59,455 nt of DNA from an uncultured Clostridia bacterium (GCA_944359365.1 CALVST010000007.1:1-59455), one strand, 5' to 3'; shown: positions 33,185 to 41,963, counted from the first letter of the stretch. The notes: generated from the letters alone by a model not told the origin. Numbers and translations are program-made.

Positions 33185-34843
33185 TCACAATCGGATGCGT
33201 ATGACGAGTCGCCCCGCCGCCCACGACGCGCCGATGCTTCCGCCCATTTTTTCCACGAAAAGCTTTGCGATGGAAAGCCCCAACCCCGCGGAGCCGCGCG
33301 CGTTTTCCACCGTAAAAAAGCGGTCGAACAGGCGCTTCGCGCTCACCTCGTCGAGCGAGGACGCCGCGTTTTCGAAGGTGTCCGTTTTCCTTCATCGTGA
33401 CGCAGAAGTCGCCGTCGGAGTAGCGCACCGCATTGGATATGACGTTGCCGAACACCCGCGCGAGCGCGTCTTTGTCGGCTATTCTCACCACTTCATTTTG
33501 CGGGATATCGATGGAGGGCGAAATGCCTCGCTCCTCGAACGCGGCATAAAATTGCGTGAGCGAATCTTCGAGAGCGGCGGCAACATCCACTTCCGCAAGG
33601 ACGGGTTCCGTTTCGTCGGATGCGGCGACAGAATAGGCGAGCAGCTCTTCCGTCAGCCGCCGCATCGCGGAGATGCGCCCCTCTATCACGGAGAGATACT
33701 CCGCCTGTTTGGGCGTAAGGCCGCTCTTTTTCAAAAGCCCCGCATAGCCCGCCGCGGAAGTGAGCGGCGTCCTCAGATCGTGCGATACGTTGGTAACGGC
33801 GCGTTTGAGTTCCGCGTCCCCTTCCCTGTATTTTCTGCCGAGCATGATCGTTTCGTCGAGCGTTCGGGAAATTCCCCGCGCGAGGCGGCGCACAATACCG
33901 TCCGCCGAATCGGGCGAGATGGGCGCGTTGGACTGTTCGGCGAGCTTTTCTTCCGCCTGTTCCGCGATCTGACGGACGGACGCCCGCAAAAGTATGATTT
34001 TTACGATAAGCCCCGCGCAGACGAGGGCGAGCGCGAGCGCGCCTACGGCGACTTCGCCGTAGATGTCTGCCTCCGTCTTCGACAATATTTTAAATTCCTT
34101 TATCCCCAGCCCGCGCTCGAGTATATAGGGCAAATTTTCGGTATCGTCTACGGTGATGCGCACGCTCTTTCTGCATGCCTCTTCCAACTCGCGCGCCGAT
34201 ATCTCTTTCAGGAGCACTCCCTTTTCTATAAAACCGTAAGCCGTGGCGAGTTTGGAAAGCTCGCCGAGGATATGACTGGATATAAGGATGGTAATGCCCC
34301 TTTCGCGATTGAGCCGCAACAGAAGTTCCCTTACCTCTACGATGCCCTGCGGATCCAACCCGTTGGTCGGCTCGTCGAGCACGAGCAGGTCGGGGCTGCC
34401 GACGAGTGCCGCGGCGATTCCGAGGCGTTGGCGCATGCCGAGGGAGAAATTGTGCGCCTTCTTTTTGCCCGTATCCACAAGCCCTACATATTCCAGCACG
34501 GAAGGGATGATCTTTTCGTCCGCGCCGAGCGCAGTGCAGCGCACCTTTAATTTTCTTCCGCGGTATACTCGGGAAAGACGGATGGCGTTTCGATGATCGC
34601 CCCCACACGCCTTCGCGCCGCGTCGATGCCGCGCGAATCGTCCCTTTTCCCGAACAGCACATAGCTCCCGCCGCTCTTGCCCGCAAGCCCGCACACGATG
34701 CGCATGAGCGTAGTTTTACCCGCGCCGTTGCGCCCCACGAACCCGTAAATTTCGCCCCGCGCGACGTGCAGGCTCACGCCGTCTACCGCGCGCGAATGCC
34801 TGTACGCCTTTGTCAGGGCGTCCGTTGTCAGAACATATTCCAT
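33185..34843 (-). pseudogene. ABC ATPase joined in frame to a histidine kinase, with two frameshifts
   Basis: In transcript order: ATPase N-terminus (MEYVLTTDALTKAYRHS, Walker A GRNGAGKTT) runs to EYTAEEN and stops at TAA 34547-34549. One base off, the same ATPase continues (LKVRCTALG, LGMRQRLGIAAAL, LLVLDEPTNGLD, ISSHILGEL) to about 34060. There it passes in frame into a kinase transmembrane helix (VAVGALALALVCAGLIVK), the H-box NVSHDLRTPLTS and N-box NVISNAVRYS. An extra G near 33382 shifts the frame again, and the G2 box (GSAGLGLSIAK) ends at TGA 33185. The ATPase lacks its last 40 or so residues and no permease remains. It looks like a lantibiotic-type transporter/sensor locus collapsed by deletion. 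Start follows GGAAAGGAGCGG. Confidence 0.8.
34043..34062. repeat. Perfect palindrome at the ATPase-kinase joint
   Basis: CTACGGCGA-CT-TCGCCGTAG: 9-bp arms with a 2-base centre. It lies exactly where the ATPase sequence (DIYGE) passes into the kinase sequence (VAVGAL). Confidence 0.8.
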
Positions 34844-34971
34844 TTTGTCCGCTCCTTTCCGTTATTTGCCGAAAGGCAGCCGCGCCGCCTATGCCGCGCT
34901 TTCCGCCCCTTCGGCACAGATATCATAGCGCGGATACATAAATTAGCGGCAAATAAATTTTTAAGGGCGTA

Positions 34972-35646
34972 TTAAGAATTTCCGAGTTTTTCTTTTGCGA
35001 AGCGGAAACCGATGCCCCACACCGTTTCGATATAATTTTCGCCCGACGCCTCTTCCAGCTTTCTGCGAAGATTGGAAATGTGCACGCTGACCGAAGACTC
35101 CTCTCCGTCCGGCACGAAATTTTCTATATAGTCGAGCACGGCAGGCTTGGAAAACACCTTTTTCGGATTTTCCACAAAAGCGCGCAATATGGCGAACTCC
35201 GTTTTCGTCAGCCGCACGGGCGCACCCTTTGCCGTCACCTCGTAGGTATCCGTATCCATGACTATACCGCCGAGGGCAAGGCTTTTGCCGCCCCGCCCGA
35301 TGCGAAGCTGTACCCGTATGCGCGCCAAAAGTTCTTCGGAATCGAACGGTTTTGTGATGTAGTCGCTCGCGCCCTCGTTCAGGTTTTTTACTTTGCCGCC
35401 GACGTCTGCCTTCGCGCTTAAAATGATGACGGGGCAAATGTCTTTCGCACGCTCCAACACCTCTTCGCCGCTCGCCCCGGGCAGCATGAGATCGAGCAGA
35501 ATGAGATCGGGCCGGGCGCGCTCTAAAAGAAGGAGCGCCTCGCTCCCCGAGTAGGCGCGCACCGTTTCATATCCTTCGCCCCGCAAAAGTTCCGCGAGCA
35601 TATTGCCGATGTGTTCGTCGTCCTCGACGACGGCGATCTTTTTCAT
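34972..35646 (-). CDS. OmpR-family response regulator
   Basis: 224 residues. Receiver domain 1-115 with acidic pocket EDD (8-10), phosphoacceptor Asp52 in LILLDLMLPG, and the switch Ser/Lys in ILSAKAD. The winged-helix DNA-binding domain follows (LTKTEFAILRAFVENPKKVFSK, SVSVHISNLRRKLEE, IETVWGIGFRF). Start is ATG 35644-35646 after GAGG. Its partner kinase next door is the fused, frameshifted one, so it may be an orphan now. A 128-bp gap with a GCCGAAAGG...CCTTCGGC inverted repeat separates it from the ATPase start. Confidence 0.93.
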   Translation of the reverse strand: MKKIAVVEDDEHIGNMLAELLRGEGYETVRAYSGSEALLLLERARPDLILLDLMLPGASGEEVLERAKDICPVIILSAKADVGGKVKNLNEGASDYITKPFDSEELLARIRVQLRIGRGGKSLALGGIVMDTDTYEVTAKGAPVRLTKTEFAILRAFVENPKKVFSKPAVLDYIENFVPDGEESSVSVHISNLRRKLEEASGENYIETVWGIGFRFAKEKLGNS

Positions 35647-35686
35647 AAAAACCTCGTGCCGCAAAAGCCGCGGCATTTTTTTGCAC

Positions 35687-35715
35687 ATTATACCACGCGG
35701 CACGGCGCAAGGCAA
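35687..35715 (-). promoter_or_regulatory. Promoter of response regulator
   Basis: -35 TTGCCT (35710-35715), 17-bp spacer, consensus -10 TATAAT (35687-35692). The leader holds a small TGCCGC...GCGGCA hairpin. Confidence 0.7.
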
Positions 35716-35718
35716 GAA

Positions 35719-35750
35719 AAGAGCGGGCGCGAATATCGCGCCCGCCCGAA
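35719..35750 (-). terminator. Intrinsic terminator after folA
   Basis: 10-bp stem GCGGGCGCGA (35723-35732) with 35736-35745, then TTTTCTT in the minus direction. It ends the SDR-glpK-thyA-folA transcript. Confidence 0.75.
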
Positions 35751-35770
35751 TCTTAACGATTTCTTTAAAC

Positions 35771-35791
35771 TTATGTCTGGCAAAGTACTGC
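35771..35791. repeat. Direct repeat flanking folA, downstream copy
   Basis: 21-bp sequence beginning TTATGTCTGGCAAAGTACTG. It matches 19 of 21 bases of the copy at 36336-36356 in the same orientation. Confidence 0.7.
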
Positions 35792-35814
35792 TTATACGCT
35801 GCCTTTACCGCCGC

Positions 35815-36315
35815 TCAATACGCCGCCGGGCGCTTGTTGCGGTAGGTGCAAAAACGGATGGTATAGCCGTTTGTTTCGAGAGGCTCACCCGCTTCAACGC
35901 ATTCCCAATCGGGGTGCTCGTCGAGGTTTTCAAAAAAGACCTGCGCCCCGCCGTCCGCGTCGGCTTTGGTCGCGATGACTTCTTCGCAGTACGGCAAAAG
36001 CGTCCTGTACATCATCGCCCCGCCCACGACGAATACGTCCTGCGGGAGGTATTTTTTAATTTCGCAAAACAGCTCTTCCAAAGACTGTACGACGGTGCAG
36101 TCTTCCCGCTTTTCGCCGCCCGGCCAGAGCACGATGTTCGTGCGGTTTTTGAGCGGCTTGCCTTCGGGGAAAGACAACAATGTATTGCTCCCCATCACCA
36201 CGACTTTGCCCGACGTGGTTTCGCGGAAGTGCTTCATATCCGCGGGCAGGCGGAACAAAAGGTCGTTGTTTTTTCCTATGCCCCAATTTTTGTCTACTAC
36301 GACGATCGCCTTCAT
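35815..36315 (-). CDS. folA: Dihydrofolate reductase
   Basis: 166 residues. NADPH-dependent reduction of dihydrofolate, needed to recycle the product of thymidylate synthase. VVDKNWGIGKNNDLLFRLPADMKHF is the N-terminal signature with the catalytic acidic residue, VVVMGSNTLLSFP and KNRTNIVLW bind NADPH, and DVFVVGGAMMYRTLLP follows. Start after AAAAAGGAGATAAA. It lies 56 bp downstream of thyA and is bracketed by a pair of 21-bp direct repeats. Confidence 0.95.
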   Translation of the reverse strand: MKAIVVVDKNWGIGKNNDLLFRLPADMKHFRETTSGKVVVMGSNTLLSFPEGKPLKNRTNIVLWPGGEKREDCTVVQSLEELFCEIKKYLPQDVFVVGGAMMYRTLLPYCEEVIATKADADGGAQVFFENLDEHPDWECVEAGEPLETNGYTIRFCTYRNKRPAAY

Positions 36316-36335
36316 TTTATCTCCTTTTTACGCAT

Positions 36336-36356
36336 TTATGTCTGACATAGTACTGC
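36336..36356. repeat. Direct repeat flanking folA, upstream copy, with palindrome
   Basis: 21-bp repeat beginning TTATGTCTGACATAGTACTG, containing the perfect 13-bp palindrome TATGTCAGACATA. On the minus strand it encodes a mini-ORF ATG TCA GAC ATA AA (M-S-D-I-N-A-stop) just before the folA ribosome site. Confidence 0.7.
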
Positions 36357-36371
36357 ATTTACCCCAAAAAA

Positions 36372-37202
36372 TCAGATAGCAACGGGGATTTTATCGGTAA
36401 ATTCGCAGTATTTATACCCTTCCAAGGCAAAACTGTCTTTCGTGAACGAATAGAAATCTTTTACGTTTTCGTCCACGATCAAGCGCGGGGCGGGATACTG
36501 CGGATTCTGAATGAGCTTTTCCACGATGGGAACATGACGGTCGTAAATATGCGCGTCCGCGACGACGTGCACGAGCTCCCCCGCTTCCAGCCCCGTTGCC
36601 CTCGCGAACATCATCAAGAGGATGCTGTACTGCACCACGTTCCAATTGCTTGCGGCGAGCATATCCTGACTGCGCTGATTGAGTATGCCGTTGAGCGTAT
36701 TGCCGGTCACGTTGAACGTCATGGAATAAGCGCAGGGATACAAGTGCATATCTTTGAGGTCCGCCACGTTGTACATATGCGCGATGATGCGGCGGCTTGC
36801 GGGGTTGTTTTTCAGATCGTACAGCACCTTGTCTACCTGATCGAATTTGCCTTCGGGGAAGTCGTATTTTATGCCGAGCTGATAGCCGTAAGCCTTGCCG
36901 ATGGAACCGCTCTCGTCCGCCCAACTGTCCCAGATATGCGAGGAAAGGTCATGGATGTTGTTGCTCTTTTTCTGCCATATCCATAAAATTTCGTCTATCG
37001 CGGATTTGAGATAGGTGCGGCGCACGGTGAGGATGGGAAACTCTTCGCGCAGGTCGTAGCGCGATACCTGCCCGAATTTTTTAATGGTATGCGCGGGCGT
37101 GCCGTCCGCCCAGCGCGGACGCACTTCCCTGTCGGTATCCCATGTTCCGTTTTCCAAAATGTCTTTACAGTTTCGGATAAAGATCTCGTCTGCCCTGCTC
37201 AT
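36372..37202 (-). CDS. thyA: Thymidylate synthase
   Basis: 276 residues. Methylates dUMP with methylene-THF, producing dihydrofolate for the adjacent FolA. The N-terminus has NGTWDTDREVRPRWADGTPAHTIKKFG. The active-site Cys is in LYPCAYSMTFNVTG, the LYPC variant rather than LPPCH, with ILNQRSQD, ASNWNVVQYSILLMMFA and DAHIYDRHVPIV downstream. It overlaps the acetyltransferase stop by four bases (ATGA). Confidence 0.96.
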   Translation of the reverse strand: MSRADEIFIRNCKDILENGTWDTDREVRPRWADGTPAHTIKKFGQVSRYDLREEFPILTVRRTYLKSAIDEILWIWQKKSNNIHDLSSHIWDSWADESGSIGKAYGYQLGIKYDFPEGKFDQVDKVLYDLKNNPASRRIIAHMYNVADLKDMHLYPCAYSMTFNVTGNTLNGILNQRSQDMLAASNWNVVQYSILLMMFARATGLEAGELVHVVADAHIYDRHVPIVEKLIQNPQYPAPRLIVDENVKDFYSFTKDSFALEGYKYCEFTDKIPVAI

Positions 37203-37846
37203 TTCTTCTCCTCGCTTTCCGCCGCCCTTATCAGTTCTTCGGGCGGCATGTCAAATTTTTCGTTCTTATAAAAATACTCGCGGTCGCGTTCGCCGATCTC
37301 GCGCAGCACCCTGCACGGGCTGCCCACCGCGACGACGTTCGCAGGGATATCTTTGGTGACCACGCTCCCTGCGCCGATGACGGAATTATCGCCGATGGTG
37401 ACGCCGGGCATGACCGCCACGTTCGCACCGATCCATACGTTGTTGCCTATGTGCACCGAACAGTTGAACTGCATGACGCGCTCGCGCAGCTCGGGCAAAA
37501 TGGGATGCCCCGCCGTGGCAATGACGACGTGCGGCCCGAACATCACATAGTCGCCGACGTAAATGTCGGCATCGTCCACGAAGGTCGTGCCGAAGTTCCC
37601 GTACACCTTTTTGCCGAGATGGACGTGCCGTCCCCCGAAATTGCTGTGCAGGGGCGGTTCGAAGTAACACCCCTCCCCCGCCTCGGCAAACATCTTTTGA
37701 ATGAGCTCCGTGCGCTTTTCGCCCTCGCACGGGCGCGTCTGATTGTAGTCGTACAAAAGTTCTAGGCACTTTTGCTGTTCGCGCATGATCTCTTCGTCCG
37801 AACAGACATAAACGAGCCCCTTTTGCATCCTCTCTTTCTGCGTCAT
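37199..37846 (-). CDS. Maltose/galactose O-acetyltransferase family (LacA/Maa)
   Basis: 215 residues. Trimeric left-handed beta-helix acetyltransferase using acetyl-CoA and a sugar acceptor. N-terminal Mac domain (QKGLVYVCSDEEIMREQQKC), then hexapeptide repeats: FGPHVVIATAGHPILPELR carries the catalytic His, and VWIGANVAVMPGVTIGDNSVIGAGSVVTKDIPANVVAVGSP is the classic ending. Start is ATG 37844-37846 with GGAGAAGGGT. Between glpK (23 bp) and thyA (overlap). Acceptor unknown. Confidence 0.93.
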   Translation of the reverse strand: MTQKERMQKGLVYVCSDEEIMREQQKCLELLYDYNQTRPCEGEKRTELIQKMFAEAGEGCYFEPPLHSNFGGRHVHLGKKVYGNFGTTFVDDADIYVGDYVMFGPHVVIATAGHPILPELRERVMQFNCSVHIGNNVWIGANVAVMPGVTIGDNSVIGAGSVVTKDIPANVVAVGSPCRVLREIGERDREYFYKNEKFDMPPEELIRAAESEEKK

Positions 37847-37869
37847 ACCCTTCTCCGTATCAAATTTTT

Positions 37870-39360
37870 TTATCTGTTTCCGCGAAGGAGCACCCTGTCG
37901 AGCGCGGCTTCCCATGCGGAAAGTTTTTCCGCGCGCGCCGCGTCGTCCGCCTTGGGTTCGAAAACGGTCGGCGATTCGGCGCCCTCGGCAAGCGAATCCA
38001 AATTTTTATAAAATCCGCAGGCGAGCCCCGCAAGATACGCCGCGCCGAGCGCAGTCGTTTCGGTCACGGCAGGCCGCTCAACGGGCACGCCGAGCATATC
38101 CGCCTGAAACTGCATCAGAAAATCATTCGCGCTCGCGCCGCCGTCCACGCACAGCCGAGAAATATCCGCGCGCAGATCCTGTTCCATCGCATGCACGACG
38201 TCAAAGGTCTGCAACGCGATCGATTCGAGCGCGGCGCGCACGATGTGCGCCCTGCCCGTGCCCCGCGTGATACCGTAGATCATGCCGCGGCACTCGGTAT
38301 CCCAATACGGAGCGCCCAGCCCCACGAACGCGGGCACAAAACTTACCCCGCCCGTATCCGGCACGGAAAGCGCGAGCTTTTCAGACTCCGCCGAAGACAA
38401 AATAAACCCCATTTCGTCGCGCAGCCACTGCACGACCGCCCCGCCGACAAACACACTGCCTTCCAGCACATAATCGGGTTCACCGAGAGAGGCGGAAAGT
38501 GTCGTTACCAATCCGTTTTGCGAGCGCACGGCGCGCTTTCCCGTATTCATGAGAAGAAAACAGCCCGTTCCGTATGTATTTTTCACGTCGCCCTCTTTCA
38601 CGCACCGCTGCCCGAACAGCGCCGCCTGTTGGTCGCCCACCGCGGCGCAAACGGGAATATCTGCCCCCAACCACTTTGCCGTAGCTTTGCCGAAATTTCC
38701 GCCCGACGGCAACACCTCGGGGAGCATACACCGAGGCACGCCGAAAAGTTCGCACAGCGCTTCGTCCCACTGTTTTGTATGGATATTGAAGAGCAAGGTG
38801 CGAGAGGCGTTCGTATAGTCGGTCGCGTGTACGCTGCCCTCAGTCATCAGCCATATCAGGTAACAGTCCATCGTGCCGAACAGAAGTTCCCCTTTCTCCG
38901 CGCGGCGGCGGGCATACGGAACGTTGTCCAATATCCATTTGATCTTCGAGGCTGAAAAATAAGCGTCTACCGTCAGCCCCGTGCGCTCGTAAATAAACTG
39001 CCCGCGCGTGTTTTTGAGCATTTCGCAAAATTCCGCCGTGCGCCTGCACTGCCATACGATGGCGTTGTATACGGGCTTGCCCGTGAATTTATCCCACACG
39101 ACGACCGTTTCGCGCTGATTGGCAATACCTATCGCGGCGATCTCATCCGCGCGCACGCCGCCCGAAGAAAGCGCCTCGCGCCAACTTTCTACGACCGAAT
39201 GCAAAATATCGCGCGTGTCGTGCTCCACCCAGCCGGGACGCGGATAGCGCTGTTTAAATTCCCGCTGTCCGCCCGAAACGCGCCTTCCCTGCCCGTCAAA
39301 CAAAATGATGCGCGAGCTTGTCGTCCCCTGGTCGAGCGCCGCAATATATTTTTTCTCCAT
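37870..39360 (-). CDS. glpK: Glycerol kinase
   Basis: 496 residues, FGGY family. Phosphorylates glycerol to glycerol 3-phosphate. ALDQGTTSSRIILFD is the phosphate-1 motif, IANQRETVVVWDKFTGKPVYNAIVWQCRRT is the GlpK signature, GTMDCYLIWLMTEG and TDYTNASRTLLFN follow, and the second FGGY signature is IYGITRGTGRAHIVRAALESIA, with VDGGASANDFLMQ at the end. Start after a weak GGGATAGA site. Second gene of the SDR-glpK operon, 31 bp after the SDR. No glpF or glpD is beside it. Confidence 0.96.
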   Translation of the reverse strand: MEKKYIAALDQGTTSSRIILFDGQGRRVSGGQREFKQRYPRPGWVEHDTRDILHSVVESWREALSSGGVRADEIAAIGIANQRETVVVWDKFTGKPVYNAIVWQCRRTAEFCEMLKNTRGQFIYERTGLTVDAYFSASKIKWILDNVPYARRRAEKGELLFGTMDCYLIWLMTEGSVHATDYTNASRTLLFNIHTKQWDEALCELFGVPRCMLPEVLPSGGNFGKATAKWLGADIPVCAAVGDQQAALFGQRCVKEGDVKNTYGTGCFLLMNTGKRAVRSQNGLVTTLSASLGEPDYVLEGSVFVGGAVVQWLRDEMGFILSSAESEKLALSVPDTGGVSFVPAFVGLGAPYWDTECRGMIYGITRGTGRAHIVRAALESIALQTFDVVHAMEQDLRADISRLCVDGGASANDFLMQFQADMLGVPVERPAVTETTALGAAYLAGLACGFYKNLDSLAEGAESPTVFEPKADDAARAEKLSAWEAALDRVLLRGNR

Positions 39361-39391
39361 TCTATCCCCCCCCTGTATTTAAAGCCGTATA

Positions 39392-40195
39392 TCAGAAAGC
39401 GTCTTTTTCGAGTTTCGCCCAACGCCGCGCAATGAACCGCATCCGAACAGAAAGCGGCAGAATGCGAGGCACGCAGGCAATGAATTTGTTCCAAAAACCC
39501 GGGCGGCAGACGCGCTTGTTCTTTTTTACCGCGGCAAGGCTCTTTCGGGCGACGTATTCGGGCTTTTTCGCAGACAACTTTCCCCACAGCCCCTGCCCTT
39601 CGATATCTTTACACACGTCGGGGCGGGTATAGATGCCGCCCGGCTCTACCGCCGTCACCTTGACGCCCTCTTTTTTGAGTTCGAGGCGAAGGGAAGAGGA
39701 AAAGCTCGAAAGCGCCGACTTCGTGGCGCTGTAAACGGCAAAGTACGGCATCGGATACACGCCGGAAATACTGCTGATATTGATAATTTCCAACCCCTTT
39801 TCCCTGCGCCCGAGCACAAAACGCGTCACAGAGAGCGCCGCCTCGAGGTTGACGCGGCACTGAAAGACGAGTTTTTCGTCGGTATATTTTTCGAAAGCCT
39901 TCTGAATATCCGCGCCCGCCACATTGATCAGGCGGCGAAAGGTCAGCCCGATCCCTTCGATGTGCGTATACATCGCGCGGCGCGAATTTTCGTCGGTAAG
40001 GTCTGCCGCAAAATACTCTATGCGGCAGGCGGGGAATTTTACAAGGATATCCGCTTGCAAGGCGGAAAGTTTTTCCTCGCTCCTGCCCGTAAGAAAGAGC
40101 GCGCCCTCTTCTGCGCAGGCAAAGGCAAAGGCGCGCCCCACGCCGCCCGTGGCGCCGCTGATAAATGTGAAATTGCCCTTTTCTTCCGCCCGCAT
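39392..40195 (-). CDS. Short-chain dehydrogenase/reductase
   Basis: 267 residues, classical SDR fold. The cofactor loop is SGATGGVGRAFAFA (TGxxxGxG), AADLT follows, INVAGAD is the NNAG equivalent, and the catalytic triad is Ser in NISSISGVYP, with YSATKSAL (YxxxK). The C-terminal 60 residues are basic and hydrophobic (KKNKRVCRPGFWNKFIACVPRILPL), which suggests membrane association as in DltE/YqjQ-type SDRs. Start after AGAGGAGCGGCAAA. First gene of the operon. Substrate unknown. Confidence 0.88.
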   Translation of the reverse strand: MRAEEKGNFTFISGATGGVGRAFAFACAEEGALFLTGRSEEKLSALQADILVKFPACRIEYFAADLTDENSRRAMYTHIEGIGLTFRRLINVAGADIQKAFEKYTDEKLVFQCRVNLEAALSVTRFVLGRREKGLEIINISSISGVYPMPYFAVYSATKSALSSFSSSLRLELKKEGVKVTAVEPGGIYTRPDVCKDIEGQGLWGKLSAKKPEYVARKSLAAVKKNKRVCRPGFWNKFIACVPRILPLSVRMRFIARRWAKLEKDAF

Positions 40196-40221
40196 TTTGC
40201 CGCTCCTCTTTTCTTCCCTTT

Positions 40222-40250
40222 ATTGTACCATAAAAACATGGCATTGTAAA
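40222..40250 (-). promoter_or_regulatory. Promoter of SDR-glpK-maa-thyA-folA operon
   Basis: -35 TTTACA (40245-40250), 17-bp spacer, -10 TACAAT (40222-40227), directly behind the preceding terminator. Confidence 0.7.
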
Positions 40251-40281
40251 GCGCGGCGGCAAAATTGCCGCCGCGCTTTTT
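40251..40281. terminator. Intrinsic terminator after the 55-residue gene
   Basis: Perfect 12-bp stem GCGCGGCGGCAA (40251-40262) with 40265-40276. The U-run is stronger on the plus side; in the minus direction it ends the zinc-ribbon operon. Confidence 0.7.
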
Positions 40282-40295
40282 GCGTTATGACATAT

Positions 40296-40463
40296 TCACT
40301 TGTTTTTCGGGTTGCGGGAAGTATTGTCCTTTTCCTTCTCGTTCTCGTCGGCGCCGTCCTTCCCGGAAAGCGCCTTTGCCATTTCAATGAGTTTATCTTC
40401 CGAAAGCTCCTCTTGCAGGGAAGACAATTTTCCGTAAGCCAGTTTATCGTGATGTATCGTCAT
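40296..40463 (-). CDS. Small acidic/charged protein, unknown
   Basis: 55 residues: MTIHHDKLAYGKL, SSLQEELSEDKLIEMAKAL, then a very polar tail rich in D, E, K and N. The middle would be one amphipathic helix. Its ATG overlaps the stop codon of the zinc-ribbon membrane protein by four bases (ATGA), with GAGG upstream, and a terminator follows 15 bp after its stop. Coupling and codon use argue that it is real and works with its neighbour. I do not recognise a named family. Confidence 0.7.
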   Translation of the reverse strand: MTIHHDKLAYGKLSSLQEELSEDKLIEMAKALSGKDGADENEKEKDNTSRNPKNK

Positions 40464-41905
40464 CCGGTATATGCCTCATAAACGGTAGCATCGTTCTTTT
40501 TGCGCAGAAGGCAGGCATTCACGATCGACATCGCCAAAGTAAATACTGTAAAGATCAGCGCGCAGATCGGCGACGCGCCGATCTTGGCAGGAGTTACCGA
40601 ATCGTTGCACAAAACAACGCTCATCACGAGATACGCAATGGATACCCCGAAAGATATGCCCGAAAACACGCACGCCGCCGTGCGGCAGGAACCGTTCCTT
40701 TTTACAATGCCTTTCGCAAATGCAACCATCGCAACGGCAGTCAAAGCGAACACTACTACATACAGGGCGAACACGACCGCCGAATCGACCAACATGGTAT
40801 CGAACATGGAAACCACCGTTTCATCGGCCATCATTCCGATCGCCGCGAGAATACCGAGGAACATTGCGGGCGCCGACACACCTGCAGAAGAACGCCCCTC
40901 TTCCATAGCCATCACGTTTAACGGCAACAACACGACCGCCAAGAATGCAAGCAACAACCCTGCCGCCTGCAAAGCATAACCGAGAACTTTTTCTTTTTCC
41001 GATTTGTTTCCTATAATGATATGCAGGACAGCGGCGCCCGCAAGCGCACAGGAAACGAGTATGATATTTACGATAGGTCCTGCGCCTATCGCAATTTTCA
41101 TCTCCCCACCCGAGTCGTTTACATAAAAATTAAATATCTCCTTTATAAAGATCATAAGCACGAGCGAAAGCACTGCGGGCGTTATCACATATTTGCTCAT
41201 GGCAATTTCACGCTTGCCCGTCATCGCGCGCACGAAAGCGACGGTGCCCGCTATAAAGTAGCCGAGGCAGATCAATATGATCGCACCGACAGACGCTGCG
41301 CACAGCCCCGCCATCAGATAGAGGGATATTTCAAGTTCGGGGAAGTAATTTTCCCCTGCCGTTCCCATCGACGCCAACATATCTTTCATTTCTTGAAATA
41401 TATCGACCAAAAAATAAAACGAAGTCTTGTTCATTGCGACAGCTCCGCTCTCTCCGTTCACCGAAGCCGTCATGGAAAAAGTAACGAAAAACGAGCAGAT
41501 AAACAGAACGCAGAGCGCACCGTAAAGCAGGCTCTGCTTTATGATCGCCATAACGCGATTCGCGCGCATTCTCGCCGCCGTCCTTCGCTCGTCGACGGCG
41601 CTCGCCGCAGGCGCCGCCGATGCGTTCATTGCCGCAGGCGCAGGCGAATACCCCGGCATTGCTGCCTGCAGGCGCACCGCCGTGCCGCACTTGGGGCAAA
41701 AATTCCCTTCGAACACTTCGCCGCACTTATTGCAGACGACCTTTCCGTCCTGCCGCTTGCCGCAATAGGTACAGTAGACCGCGTCTTCCGCGATTTCGCG
41801 ACCGCAACCGGGGCAAACCTTTTTCCCGTCTACGCGCTCGCCGCATTGCGGACAAAACTTTGCGTCGTCCGCAAGCTGAGCATCGCACTTGCCACAATTC
41901 ACCAT
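40460..41905 (-). CDS. Zinc-ribbon multi-pass membrane protein
   Basis: 481 residues. The first 80 carry three zinc ribbons with CxxC knuckles (NCGKCDAQLADDAKFCPQCG, VCPGCGREIAEDAVYCTYCG, VCNKCGEVFEGNFCPKCG). An Ala/Pro linker follows, then nine or ten hydrophobic segments (YGALCVLFICSFFVTFSM, LYLMAGLCAASVGAIILICLG and others). Such proteins are common and uncharacterised in gut Clostridia. Start after GGAGGAGAGA. It has a consensus promoter next to a ten-C tract and is coupled to the 55-residue gene. Confidence 0.85.
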   Translation of the reverse strand: MVNCGKCDAQLADDAKFCPQCGERVDGKKVCPGCGREIAEDAVYCTYCGKRQDGKVVCNKCGEVFEGNFCPKCGTAVRLQAAMPGYSPAPAAMNASAAPAASAVDERRTAARMRANRVMAIIKQSLLYGALCVLFICSFFVTFSMTASVNGESGAVAMNKTSFYFLVDIFQEMKDMLASMGTAGENYFPELEISLYLMAGLCAASVGAIILICLGYFIAGTVAFVRAMTGKREIAMSKYVITPAVLSLVLMIFIKEIFNFYVNDSGGEMKIAIGAGPIVNIILVSCALAGAAVLHIIIGNKSEKEKVLGYALQAAGLLLAFLAVVLLPLNVMAMEEGRSSAGVSAPAMFLGILAAIGMMADETVVSMFDTMLVDSAVVFALYVVVFALTAVAMVAFAKGIVKRNGSCRTAACVFSGISFGVSIAYLVMSVVLCNDSVTPAKIGASPICALIFTVFTLAMSIVNACLLRKKNDATVYEAYTG

Positions 41906-41934
41906 TCTCTCCTCCTATAAAGTTTTATAAAATC

Positions 41935-41963
41935 ATTATAGCACAACGTTAACTTGCTGTCAA
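41935..41963 (-). promoter_or_regulatory. Promoter of zinc-ribbon operon
   Basis: Perfect consensus TTGACA (41958-41963), 17 bp, TATAAT (41935-41940). A G10 homopolymer (minus strand) begins five bases upstream of the -35. Confidence 0.85.

Noticed and set aside
33057-33380. C-terminal extension of the kinase frame overlapping the fucO-like gene
   Set aside because: Sequence after the extra G at about 33382 is out-of-frame noise. The true kinase C-terminus (G2 box, stop at 33185) is in another frame.
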